The notes under the pieces are model-generated. The model searched no databases, was not told the DNA's origin, and was given only the letters and a program-made list of their open reading frames with translations. The position numbers were made by a program, and so were the translations under genes. A stretch of 64,000 nucleotides of DNA, taken from NCBI GenBank assembly GCA_009839485.1, contig VXPQ01000023.1, forward strand, positions 1 to 64,000, given 5' to 3'. The DNA is from Bacteroidetes bacterium SB0662_bin_6 (GTDB lineage: Bacteria; Bacteroidota; Rhodothermia; Rhodothermales; VXPQ01). Shown here in pieces: positions 17,363 to 25,521 of the stretch (its first letter is position 1; each line of letters begins with the position of its first letter).

Positions 17363-18732
17363 AGCAACTATCCGGCCTACTGGCAGCTGTGCTTCTGATG
17401 CTGGTTCTGGCGGGAACTGGCCCTTTCATTGTTTCCATCACTATTCCGGAGGGATGGACCTGGTTGGGCAGTGGGATCGAAAAAAGTGAAGGCGAGGTGG
17501 TTCCGGAAGGAAACGTAGAGACAACCTCCTTCTCTGAAAGTACTCCGCAAGATGCTCCGTTGCCGGATACCGCTTCGGTAGCAATTCAGGGAATCGGCGT
17601 TTCCGACGAACAGGTCGTGTTTGGCCAATCCGCGGCCTTCAGTGGACCAGCTCAGGAACTTGGTCAAGGGATGCAACGGGGTATCCAGGCCGCTTTTCAT
17701 GAAGTCAATCGGCGCGGCGGGGTTCATGGACGGCAATTGAAACTGATATCCCTTGACGACGCCTATGAACCCGAAGCAGCGATCGAGAATACCGTTCGAT
17801 TGATCGAGGAGGAAAAAGTGTTTGCGCTGATTGGCGCAGTCGGCACGCCCACTTCCCGTTCCGCCGTTCCGGTTGCCGCAGATGCAAATATACCTTACAT
17901 CGCTCCGTTCACTGGCGCCGCCTTCCTGCGCGACACCACATGGCATAACATTATCAACCTGCGGGCCTCGTACGACCAGGAAACCGAGGAAATGGTTGCC
18001 CGGCTTACAGAAGATCTGGATATCGAGCGCATCTCGATACTCTATCAGGACGATTCCTTCGGTCGTGCGGGCTATCTGGGAGCAAGACAGGCGCTCGAAA
18101 AACGCGGGATGGAGCCAGCCTCCATCGGATTGTATACGCGGAATACATTGGCTGTCAAGACAGCCCTCCTCGATCTGCGTCAGGGCGATCCCGAAGCAGT
18201 GATTCTCGTGGGGGCGTACCAGCCGGTTGCCGCGCTGATCTCATGGGCAAGGCATACGGGATTGAATCCCGTTTTCATAACCATTTCCTTTGTGGGCAGT
18301 AACGCGTTGGCCAGAGAACTCGGGGAGGAAGGCGACGGAGTCTTTGTAACCCAGGTGGTGCCTTTCCCGATGGACCAGACCCTCCCGGTGGTTGCCGCCT
18401 ACCAGCGCGCCCTGTCGGCCTATGCCCCCGAAGAAGTTCCCGGATTTGTCTCCTTTGAAGGCTATCTGGCCGGACGCCTGGCCGCCGCCGGACTGGAAAG
18501 GTGTGCCCGGGATGTGACAAGAAACTGTTTCATCGATAGCCTGCAACAGACAGGCAGCGCCGACATCGACATCAACGGCTTCAAACTCCGCTACGGGAAA
18601 CACGACAATCAGGGATCAGACACCGTATTCCTGACCATGATAGGGGAAGATGGTCGCTATTATCCCGTCAACTCGCTCATGGACACAGATCGTCTGTGGA
18701 AACAACTGCCCGTTCTGTGGCCAATGAATTAG
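17359..18732 (+). CDS. Periplasmic binding protein (Leu/Ile/Val-binding, Peripla_BP_6 type)
   Basis: The 457-residue protein begins with a hydrophobic signal or anchor (about 4-28) and a variable linker, then a type I periplasmic binding fold from about 75: FGQSAAFSGPAQELGQGMQRGIQAAFHEVNRRGGVHGR is the family opening segment, and GAVGTPTS near 155 lines the binding cleft. Such proteins usually feed ABC transporters for branched-chain amino acids, but no permease or ATPase gene is near. It sits between the anti-sigma kinase (4-bp overlap) and a TorS-like sensor kinase, so a sensing role, as TorT has for TorS, is more likely here. The ligand is unknown. Confidence 0.85.
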   Translation: MKQLSGLLAAVLLMLVLAGTGPFIVSITIPEGWTWLGSGIEKSEGEVVPEGNVETTSFSESTPQDAPLPDTASVAIQGIGVSDEQVVFGQSAAFSGPAQELGQGMQRGIQAAFHEVNRRGGVHGRQLKLISLDDAYEPEAAIENTVRLIEEEKVFALIGAVGTPTSRSAVPVAADANIPYIAPFTGAAFLRDTTWHNIINLRASYDQETEEMVARLTEDLDIERISILYQDDSFGRAGYLGARQALEKRGMEPASIGLYTRNTLAVKTALLDLRQGDPEAVILVGAYQPVAALISWARHTGLNPVFITISFVGSNALARELGEEGDGVFVTQVVPFPMDQTLPVVAAYQRALSAYAPEEVPGFVSFEGYLAGRLAAAGLERCARDVTRNCFIDSLQQTGSADIDINGFKLRYGKHDNQGSDTVFLTMIGEDGRYYPVNSLMDTDRLWKQLPVLWPMN

Positions 18733-18764
18733 TTACCTCGTCAACTCGTTCATAGACGAAATCT

Positions 18765-20930
18765 GTGGCTAACTCACTGCAAAGCCTGAAGAACCGTCGC
18801 TTCCGGATTTCCACCCAACTTTATTCCGGTATTGGAGGCGCTGTGGCCCTGACCGTGGCCGCAAGTCTGGTCGGGTGGTTTTCCTTCAACCAGGTCGGCG
18901 AAGCCCAGAGCGATGTAAACGAAGGCGCCATTCCCGAGATGGCGGCGGCCTTTGAGATTGCCCAATACAGCGGGACCCTGGTGGTTGCCGCTCCACGCCT
19001 GACGGCCGCTGAAACCCCTGAGATATTCGAAGAAATCTATGTAAGCATTATCGAAGCCCGTGAATCCTTTGATCAGCAACTGGCGGTTCTGGAAAGCAGC
19101 GAGGGGACCGATGAGCGTTCTCAGCGCATTCGCGCCCATTCCGACACGCTGACCGCCAACATCGAAGCCATCAAAGACCAGGGAGAAAGGATGTTCGAAC
19201 TGGCTGTGGCGCGGGAAAATTTACGAGAACAAATCATAGACCTGCGTAACCACCTTGAACGTTTAGTGGTCTCGGCCATCGATGACCAGTATTTCTACAC
19301 GGCCACCGGATACCGGGACCTCGGCACTCCCCCGGCGGAGCGCTCGGAGCATCTCTCGGAAGAGGAATTGGAGCGGTACCGCCACTTGTCCGAATTGCAA
19401 GCGGACGCCAACATCGCCACGGAGTTGCTGGTGAACGCATTTACTCACTCCTCCGCTGCGACGATCGAGCCGCTACGGGAACGTTTCGAGGCCGCCGCCA
19501 GCCGCATTGAACGTAATATGGCGGTGCTTCAGGATTCCCCTTTTCATGCCGAACTTATTCCGGCTTTCGACGAACTGTACACCTTGGGGACGGGAGAGGA
19601 AAGCGGCTTTGTTTTACTGCAGGAGGAACTACGGCTCGCCGAGAATCAACGGGACTTGCTTGCATACAACAGCAACGAGGCGGCCAGCCTTATCGCTGAA
19701 GTGGACAGTCTGGTGATTGCGGCGAGCAACAGTGCGCAGGAAGCCACCGACGCTTCTGCGAATGCCATCTTTACGGGCCGCACCCTGCTCCTTTCGATCA
19801 GTATTGTCAGTATCGTCGGAGCCATTCTTATTGCCTGGTTATTCGTCGGCCGCATATTGCTTTCCCGCATTCAACGCTTGTCGGACTGGATGCATCGCAT
19901 GGCCGAGGGAGAGCTGGAACTTGAGGTCGAGATCGGCGGAAACGACGAGGTTACCGACATGGCCGGAGCCCTCGAGGTATTCCGGCGCCATGCTCTGGAA
20001 GTGCAGCGACTCAACCTCGTGGAAAAACTGGCGGAAGATCTGAAGACGAAAAACGATGAACTGGAAAGCGTGCTGGACAAACTGCGCAAGGCCCAGGATC
20101 AGATTGTCATGCAGGAAAAACTGGCGGCCCTTGGCGAATTGACCGCGGGTGTCGCCCATGAAATCAGAAATCCGCTGAACTTCGTAAAGAATTTCTCCGA
20201 GGCGTCGGAAGAACTTCTTGAGGAACTGCACGAAGTGCTGAATGAAAATGACGAACAGCTAAGCGAGGATCAGCAGGACCTGATCCAGGAAATCACGGAC
20301 GACCTGAACAGCAATTTCGAGCGTATCAAACATCACGGCGAGCGCGCCGACCGCATCGTTCACGACATGCTGATGCTGGGGCGGGGCGAAGCAAAACACC
20401 AGGACACCGACATCAACAACCTGCTCGATGAACATGCCCGTCTTGCCTACCACAGCGTACGGGCAAGCGATTCTGACTTTCAACTCGACATAAAAGAGGA
20501 CTTCGACCCGGATGCAGGCGTTCTCAAGGTCATATCCCAGGATCTGGGCCGCGTTTTCCTGAATATGGTGAACAACAGTTGCTATGCCATCGACGAAAAG
20601 CGACGTGAAAAGGCAGCAGCCGGAGTGGGGATCAAGGACTACATGCCGACGCTGTGGCTCACCACCAGGCGCAAGGAAGACTCTGTCGAGATACGCATCA
20701 AGGACAACGGCCCCGGGATTCCCCCCGATGTGATGAAAAAGATATTCGATCCGTTCTTCACTACGAAGCCCACCGACAAGGGCACCGGGCTCGGCCTCGC
20801 TATGTCCAGCGACATTATCCGCGAGCACGGGGGCGCCATCCGTGTAGATACCGAAGTGGGAGAGTTCACCGAGATGATCATTGAACTACCCCTGACGCCG
20901 GCGGAAGAAACGGCTGAAGCAGCGGGATAG
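18765..20930 (+). CDS. Membrane sensor histidine kinase, TorS-like sensor domain
   Basis: The 721-residue protein starts at GTG 18765. It has a first membrane helix (about 24-46), a long helical periplasmic domain of about 295 residues resembling TorS-type sensors, a second helix (about 343-364), a HAMP linker, a coiled coil, then the kinase core. The H box VAHEIRNPLNFVKNFSE (His near 464) is followed by N box NMVNNSCYAIDE, G1 DNGPGIP, F box FDPFFTTK and G2 GTGLGLAMS. An acidic stretch separates H and N boxes. It lacks its own receiver. The neighbouring receiver-PP2C protein is the natural phosphate acceptor, and the adjacent binding protein the natural periplasmic input. Confidence 0.9.
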   Translation: MANSLQSLKNRRFRISTQLYSGIGGAVALTVAASLVGWFSFNQVGEAQSDVNEGAIPEMAAAFEIAQYSGTLVVAAPRLTAAETPEIFEEIYVSIIEARESFDQQLAVLESSEGTDERSQRIRAHSDTLTANIEAIKDQGERMFELAVARENLREQIIDLRNHLERLVVSAIDDQYFYTATGYRDLGTPPAERSEHLSEEELERYRHLSELQADANIATELLVNAFTHSSAATIEPLRERFEAAASRIERNMAVLQDSPFHAELIPAFDELYTLGTGEESGFVLLQEELRLAENQRDLLAYNSNEAASLIAEVDSLVIAASNSAQEATDASANAIFTGRTLLLSISIVSIVGAILIAWLFVGRILLSRIQRLSDWMHRMAEGELELEVEIGGNDEVTDMAGALEVFRRHALEVQRLNLVEKLAEDLKTKNDELESVLDKLRKAQDQIVMQEKLAALGELTAGVAHEIRNPLNFVKNFSEASEELLEELHEVLNENDEQLSEDQQDLIQEITDDLNSNFERIKHHGERADRIVHDMLMLGRGEAKHQDTDINNLLDEHARLAYHSVRASDSDFQLDIKEDFDPDAGVLKVISQDLGRVFLNMVNNSCYAIDEKRREKAAAGVGIKDYMPTLWLTTRRKEDSVEIRIKDNGPGIPPDVMKKIFDPFFTTKPTDKGTGLGLAMSSDIIREHGGAIRVDTEVGEFTEMIIELPLTPAEETAEAAG

Positions 20931-20954
20931 CACAACGGAAAAAGCGTACTCCTC

Positions 20955-22508
20955 TTACCTTTTCTTACCGCGGGAACGCGCCCGATTCCGCGGCTTTTTG
21001 CCAGTACTTTTGGGCTCCTTCACTTCCTCCTGCGCCGTCTGCGCCGTCTGCGCCGTCTGCACCGTCTGCACCGTCTGCGCCTTGTTCATATGGATGTCGC
21101 TCACGAGCATGGCAAGTAGTTCCGGTTCTTCCCGGGCCAGTTCCCGGACAAGCGGCACAAACTGCCGGTCGCGCTCCCGATCCATATTCGTTCGTTCGCG
21201 AAGGCGATTCTCCAACGCGACCGTAAGACGCTCCGCAACGCGCGCATTCACCTCCTCCGGCGTCGGGAGGGGGCGTTTCTCCACCGGTACCCCATAGCGC
21301 ATTGCGGAACGGATGAGGTCCGTCTCATCCTCCACGGTGGCAAGTACGACAGCGACGCCTATTTTCCCGGCGCGGGCGGTACGACCCGACCGGTGAATCA
21401 GGTATTCCGGATCTTGCGGCACGTCATACATGAATACATGGCTGAGGTCCGATATGTCAATCCCCCGGGCAGCGACATCCGTGGCGACCAGAAAGCGCGT
21501 TTCTCCTGCATGGGTTCGGGCAAGAGCTGCCTCCCGGGCCTGCTGTGATAAATCTCCGGAAATGGCATCGGCGCTATAGCCATAATTCCGCAGAAACGTC
21601 GTCAAATACTCGACATCTCTTTTTCTGTTGACAAATATGATCGCTGATTCGGGATTTTCAATCTCGAACAGGCGCACCAGCACGCGATCCTTCTCCATCG
21701 GATCGGTTACATAATACCGGTATTCCATCGTCTCGATACTCTCCTTGCCCGCACTCAACGAAATGAACCGGGGTTCCGTCAGAAAATCGCGGCTGAGCGA
21801 CCGCACTCTTGGAGGAATTGTGGCGCTGAACATCAGGGTGCACCGTTCGGCGGGAAGATACCGTCGCAACGCCTGCATATCCGGGTAGAAGCCCATTGAA
21901 AGCATCTCATCGGCCTCATCGAAAATAACATAGTCGAGTTGCCGCAGATCGGCGTTGCCCCGGCTGAGATGATCGAGAATGCGGCCGGGCGTACCGATTA
22001 CTACCTGGGCGCCCGCCTGCAAACCCCTGATTTGTGAACCGTACTCGACCCCCCCGTACACAAGAACAGATTCCAGAGCGCCGGTTTCGGGATTGGCCTG
22101 CTTCATGTGTTCGAACACCTCGTTGATCTGCTTCGCCAGTTCGCGGGTGGGCGTCATGACAAGTGCCTGCGCGACACGGCGCGATGGATCCAGAAGCTCG
22201 AAAAGCGGCAACAAAAAAGCGCCCGTCTTGCCGGATCCGGTGCGGGACTGTACAATCAGGTCGGCGCCTTCGAGAATGTAGGGAATGACCTGCTCCTGGA
22301 CGGGCATGAGGGTATCCCATCCGGCAGCACCAAGGGCCGCACGCACCTTCACGGGCAAGTTGTCAAGGGAGGCGTCGGGAAGGCGCTCTGCAACACCCTC
22401 TCGGATTTCCTGGATCTGTCGTTCGTTATGCTCCTCGCGCTGTGCGCGACGGGTCAAGTCAATGACCTTGGTGTAGGAAGATGACAGGGTTTCGTCGTTC
22501 TCGCTCAT
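20955..22508 (-). CDS. DEAD-box ATP-dependent RNA helicase
   Basis: The 517-residue protein unwinds RNA helices with ATP. Motifs in order: Q motif (MPVQEQVIP, about 68), motif I SRTGSGKT (about 89-96), Ia PTRELAKQ, DEAD at about 200, III SATIP, and VI HRSGRTARAG near 370. The C-terminal extension of about 130 residues ends in a Q-T/V/A repeat and a Lys/Arg tail, as in cold-shock CsdA/DeaD-type enzymes. The repeat is encoded by a 9-bp tandem array (21032-21079). It converges with the sensor kinase, 24 bp apart. Confidence 0.93.
   Translation of the reverse strand: MSENDETLSSSYTKVIDLTRRAQREEHNERQIQEIREGVAERLPDASLDNLPVKVRAALGAAGWDTLMPVQEQVIPYILEGADLIVQSRTGSGKTGAFLLPLFELLDPSRRVAQALVMTPTRELAKQINEVFEHMKQANPETGALESVLVYGGVEYGSQIRGLQAGAQVVIGTPGRILDHLSRGNADLRQLDYVIFDEADEMLSMGFYPDMQALRRYLPAERCTLMFSATIPPRVRSLSRDFLTEPRFISLSAGKESIETMEYRYYVTDPMEKDRVLVRLFEIENPESAIIFVNRKRDVEYLTTFLRNYGYSADAISGDLSQQAREAALARTHAGETRFLVATDVAARGIDISDLSHVFMYDVPQDPEYLIHRSGRTARAGKIGVAVVLATVEDETDLIRSAMRYGVPVEKRPLPTPEEVNARVAERLTVALENRLRERTNMDRERDRQFVPLVRELAREEPELLAMLVSDIHMNKAQTVQTVQTAQTAQTAQEEVKEPKSTGKKPRNRARSRGKKR
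21032..21079. repeat. 9-bp tandem repeat in the helicase C-terminus
   Basis: Five 9-bp units (three GCGCCGTCT, two GCACCGTCT) and a partial sixth. Read on the minus strand they encode a Gln-Thr-Val/Ala repeat (QTVQTVQTAQTAQTAQ). A multiple-of-three unit means copy-number change by slippage keeps frame and only lengthens or shortens the tail. Confidence 0.85.
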
Positions 22509-22559
22509 AACGTCTGGTATCTGGCGTGCGGGCCGGTAGCGATATGCTCCCGGCTGGCG

Positions 22560-23309
22560 TCACATGGCAAGGCCCCCATCTACATGAAGTACATGCCCCG
22601 TAATGTAATCCGCCGCGGGGGAGGCCAGGAAGTGTACGGCGTTCGCCACGTCCTGCGGCGTTGCGGTGCGTTTCAGCGCAACCGTATCAAGGAGCGCGCT
22701 GCGTGCGGCGTCACTCAAGGCAGCGGTCATATCCGTTTCTACATAGCCCGGGGCCACCACATTTACGGTTACCCCGCGGCCACCGAGTTCTCGGGCCAGA
22801 CTCTTCGAAAAACCTATGATGCCGGCCTTGGAGGCTGCATAGTTTGTCTGCCCCGGGTTTCCGACAATGCCTATGATGGAAGACATATTCACGATCTTCC
22901 CGGCCCGCTGCTTCATCATGGGCCGATACGCCATTTTGCAAAAATTGAACACGCTTTTCAGATTGGTGCCCACGACCGCGTCCCAGTCATGCTCGCTCAT
23001 CCGAAGCATCAGTCCATCACGTGTAATTCCGGCGTTATTGACCAGCATATCTATGGATCCCCATGCTTCAAGTACACCGCCGACCGCTTCCTCGGCAGAA
23101 GAAATCTCCGCGGCGTCTCCCTGAAAAACGAGGCACTCCGAACCGGATTCCTGCAATTTTCGGCAAAGTGCATGCGCCTCGTCCGTAGAAGACCGGTATG
23201 TAAAGGCCACGCGTGCGCCGGCCGCGGCCAGCGTTTCGACGACAGCCCGGCCAATGCCTCGAGAAGCACCCGTAACGAGCGCCGTTTTTCCGTCCAGATC
23301 GAAAGCCAT
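22560..23309 (-). CDS. fabG: 3-oxoacyl-[acyl-carrier-protein] reductase FabG
   Basis: The 249-residue short-chain dehydrogenase reduces 3-oxoacyl-ACP with NADPH. It shows TGASRGIG (about 14-21), NNAG (about 90-93) and the Ser-Tyr-Lys catalytic set in NMSSIIGIVGNPGQTNYAASK (Ser near 142, Tyr near 155, Lys near 159, each within a couple of residues). Length is standard. It lies last in the leftward rpmF-plsX-fabH-fabD-fabG series. acpP and fabF are elsewhere in the window (58.9-60.5 kb). Confidence 0.95.
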   Translation of the reverse strand: MAFDLDGKTALVTGASRGIGRAVVETLAAAGARVAFTYRSSTDEAHALCRKLQESGSECLVFQGDAAEISSAEEAVGGVLEAWGSIDMLVNNAGITRDGLMLRMSEHDWDAVVGTNLKSVFNFCKMAYRPMMKQRAGKIVNMSSIIGIVGNPGQTNYAASKAGIIGFSKSLARELGGRGVTVNVVAPGYVETDMTAALSDAARSALLDTVALKRTATPQDVANAVHFLASPAADYITGHVLHVDGGLAM

Positions 23310-23354
23310 TATCCCAAAGAAATCAGTGAATCAGAAGAAGCGAACACAAAAGTT

Positions 23355-23382
23355 GCGCCGCTGCATAGTATTAACAGGCCCT
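23355..23382. repeat. Probable single end of the 43.9-kb inverted-repeat element, at the fabD stop
   Basis: These 28 bp match the right end of the element at 44160-44187 at 25 of 28 positions. They cover the last three codons and TAA stop of fabD. No second end or element body is nearby in the fabG-fabD gap, so this would be a remnant or a site where only the tip survived. Confidence 0.5.
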
Positions 23383-24321
23383 GGCAAGAATCAACGCCAG
23401 TTCCTCGGCTTTCCCCGCAAAAACTGTCTTGATGTCCCGCCCAAGCGTACGACGCGCCAGCCCGCACAACACATTACCCGCGCCGATCTCAATATAACCG
23501 TCGGCGCCGTCCTCGTGCATGTTCCGGAGTGACCTGGACCAGTACACAGGCGACGTAAGCTGTGCCACCAACGCCTGACGTATCTCCTCGGGATCGCAAG
23601 TGGCTAAGGCGGTCACATTGAGGTATACAGGAAAGAGGGGAGATCGGATAGTACATCCGGAGAGCGCGCGTTCGAGCCCTCCACGGGCCTGCTCCATGAG
23701 CGGCGAGTGAAAAGCGCCGTTCACGGGCAACTGCACCACGCGCCGAGCGCCCCGGGCGCGCACCTCCTGCATGGCCCGCTCAACCGCCGATGCATCTCCG
23801 GATATAACCACCTGTCCGGGGGCATTGAAATTTGCCGCCACCACGGAATCCGAAGCCCCCGAGACCTCCTCGCACGCGCGAATCACCTGGTCATCCTCCA
23901 TGCCCAGCACGGCGGCCATCGCACCAGGGCGCTCGTCGTCCGCGTTCGCCATGAGTTCGCCGCGGCACCGCACAAGCCGCAGCCCGTCTTCAAAGGAAAG
24001 GGCGCCCGCCGCAACCAGGGCACTGTATTCGCCGAGACTGTGACCGGCCGCCATCGCCGCCCGCAAATCCGTGCGGCGCAGTATCGCCATGACCGCCATG
24101 CTGTGTACGTACAGCGCAGGTTGGGTCCGGTCGGTGCGCTTCAGCGCAGCATCGCCTTCCGCCGATTTGCCGAACATGAGTTCCGAAAGCGGAAAGCCCA
24201 ACAGCCGATCCGCCTGATCAATGATCTCGCGGGCTTCGGCGAAGCGCTCGTACAGGTCCTCCGCCATACCTTCGTACTGGCTCCCCTGCCCCGGAAAAAG
24301 AAAGACGGCCTTATTCATCAT
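23371..24321 (-). CDS. fabD: Malonyl-CoA:ACP transacylase FabD
   Basis: The 316-residue enzyme loads malonyl groups onto ACP. FLFPGQGSQYEGM (about 7-19) is the opening motif, and GHSLGEYSAL (about 93-102) carries the nucleophilic Ser. The NGAFHSPLM segment (about 200-208) has the catalytic His. The two upstream ATGs are adjacent (24319 and 24316). The 5' end abuts a fragment of the 253-bp repeat family (24330-24380), and its stop codon lies in a probable end of the second repeat family. Confidence 0.95.
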   Translation of the reverse strand: MMNKAVFLFPGQGSQYEGMAEDLYERFAEAREIIDQADRLLGFPLSELMFGKSAEGDAALKRTDRTQPALYVHSMAVMAILRRTDLRAAMAAGHSLGEYSALVAAGALSFEDGLRLVRCRGELMANADDERPGAMAAVLGMEDDQVIRACEEVSGASDSVVAANFNAPGQVVISGDASAVERAMQEVRARGARRVVQLPVNGAFHSPLMEQARGGLERALSGCTIRSPLFPVYLNVTALATCDPEEIRQALVAQLTSPVYWSRSLRNMHEDGADGYIEIGAGNVLCGLARRTLGRDIKTVFAGKAEELALILARAC

Positions 24322-24329
24322 TCGCTATG

Positions 24330-24380
24330 GGATACTCTGATCAAGTCCGCGAAGTTCGGAGGCTGAGAGGCGCGCGCTGG
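24330..24380 (-). repeat. Partial copy C of the 253-bp structured repeat, between fabH and fabD
   Basis: GGATACTCTGATCAA and the following about 36 bp match the end of the full copies at 35458-35711 and 49723-49975, up to the outer arm of their long internal hairpin. The rest is missing. It fills most of the 86-bp fabH-fabD gap and ends 8 bp before the fabD ATG. Confidence 0.85.
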
Positions 24381-24407
24381 TGGCGGCATACAACCTGCGC
24401 AGACCGG

Positions 24408-25445
24408 TTACAACTCCGCGGCTACGTGCACTTCCGCCTCTTTGCTCACCACCTTGCTGCCGTCGTAGGCCCAGCGGAGATAACAGGACCCCCAGGTAAA
24501 TCCGCCACCGAACGCCACGAGAATAAGCACATCTCCCCGGCGCAGGTCACTTTCCCGATCTGCAAAACACAAGGGGATTGTGGCCGCCGTCGTGTTACCG
24601 TAGCGGTCGATATTGAGTATGACCTTGTCGCTATCGAGACCCATTTGCCGTGCGGTAGTATCGATGATCCGCTGGTTGGCCTGATGCGGAACGAGATAGC
24701 GAATATCGTCCACCCCCAGGTTGTGGCGTTTCATGATCTCTTCGGCGGATCGGGCCATGCCGTCCACGGCATATTTGAACACCGCACGTCCTTGCTGCTG
24801 CAAAAAATGCATACCCTTCGCAACCGTTTCGTAGGTGGGAGGATTCAGACTCCCACCTCCCGGCATAGAGAGCAGATCGGCATGTTTCCCGTCAATGCGC
24901 TGGTAAAAATCGATGATTCCGCATTCCCCGGGATCAGGCTCCAGAAGTACGGCAGCAGCGGCGTCTCCGAAAAGAACACACGTTGCCCGATCCTCGAAAT
25001 TCGTAATACCGGTCATCTTGTCTGAGCCAATGACAAGCACTTTCTCATGGCGACCGCTTTCGATCATCTGCGCACCTGTCGCAAGAGCGAAAAGAAACCC
25101 GCTGCACGCCGCGGAAAGATCAAAACCCCAGGCATTCGACGCGCCGATGCTATCCTGCACAAGGCAGGCTGTCGCAGGGAAAAACATGTCCGGCGTGATG
25201 GTGGCAACGATGATCACATCGATTTCCTCCGGATCCAGCGCCCGCTTCTCCAGCAAATCCTGCGCTGCTTTCGATGCCATGTAGGCGGACGCCTTATCGG
25301 GATCGCGGAGAATGCGGCGTTCCCGAATGCCGGTACGCGTCCGGATCCATTCGTCATCGGTATCTACGATTCGCTCAAGATCCGCGTTCGTAAGCCGCTC
25401 GCCGGGCAGAAAGCGCCCAACCGCTGTAATGGCCGCATATCTCAT
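24408..25445 (-). CDS. fabH: 3-oxoacyl-ACP synthase III FabH
   Basis: FabH starts fatty-acid synthesis by joining acetyl-CoA (or a branched primer) with malonyl-ACP. From the ATG at 25445 it is about 345 residues, beginning MRYAAITAVGRFLPGE; an ATG 24 bp earlier adds eight unlikely residues. DEWIRTRTGIRERRI, the Cys in AACSGFLFALATG (about 112), PHQANQRIID (His near 240) and GNTTAATIP (Asn near 270) form the active site. The C-terminus has an extra tail of about 17 residues past the usual GGGFTWG end. Confidence 0.94.
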   Translation of the reverse strand: MRYAAITAVGRFLPGERLTNADLERIVDTDDEWIRTRTGIRERRILRDPDKASAYMASKAAQDLLEKRALDPEEIDVIIVATITPDMFFPATACLVQDSIGASNAWGFDLSAACSGFLFALATGAQMIESGRHEKVLVIGSDKMTGITNFEDRATCVLFGDAAAAVLLEPDPGECGIIDFYQRIDGKHADLLSMPGGGSLNPPTYETVAKGMHFLQQQGRAVFKYAVDGMARSAEEIMKRHNLGVDDIRYLVPHQANQRIIDTTARQMGLDSDKVILNIDRYGNTTAATIPLCFADRESDLRRGDVLILVAFGGGFTWGSCYLRWAYDGSKVVSKEAEVHVAAEL

Positions 25446-25521
25446 AGCGCTGTTGATCGCTGGTTGCATGATTGGGAATGCCCCTTCTGCAAACCCCCTG
25501 CACAGATGATGGTTCGGGGCA

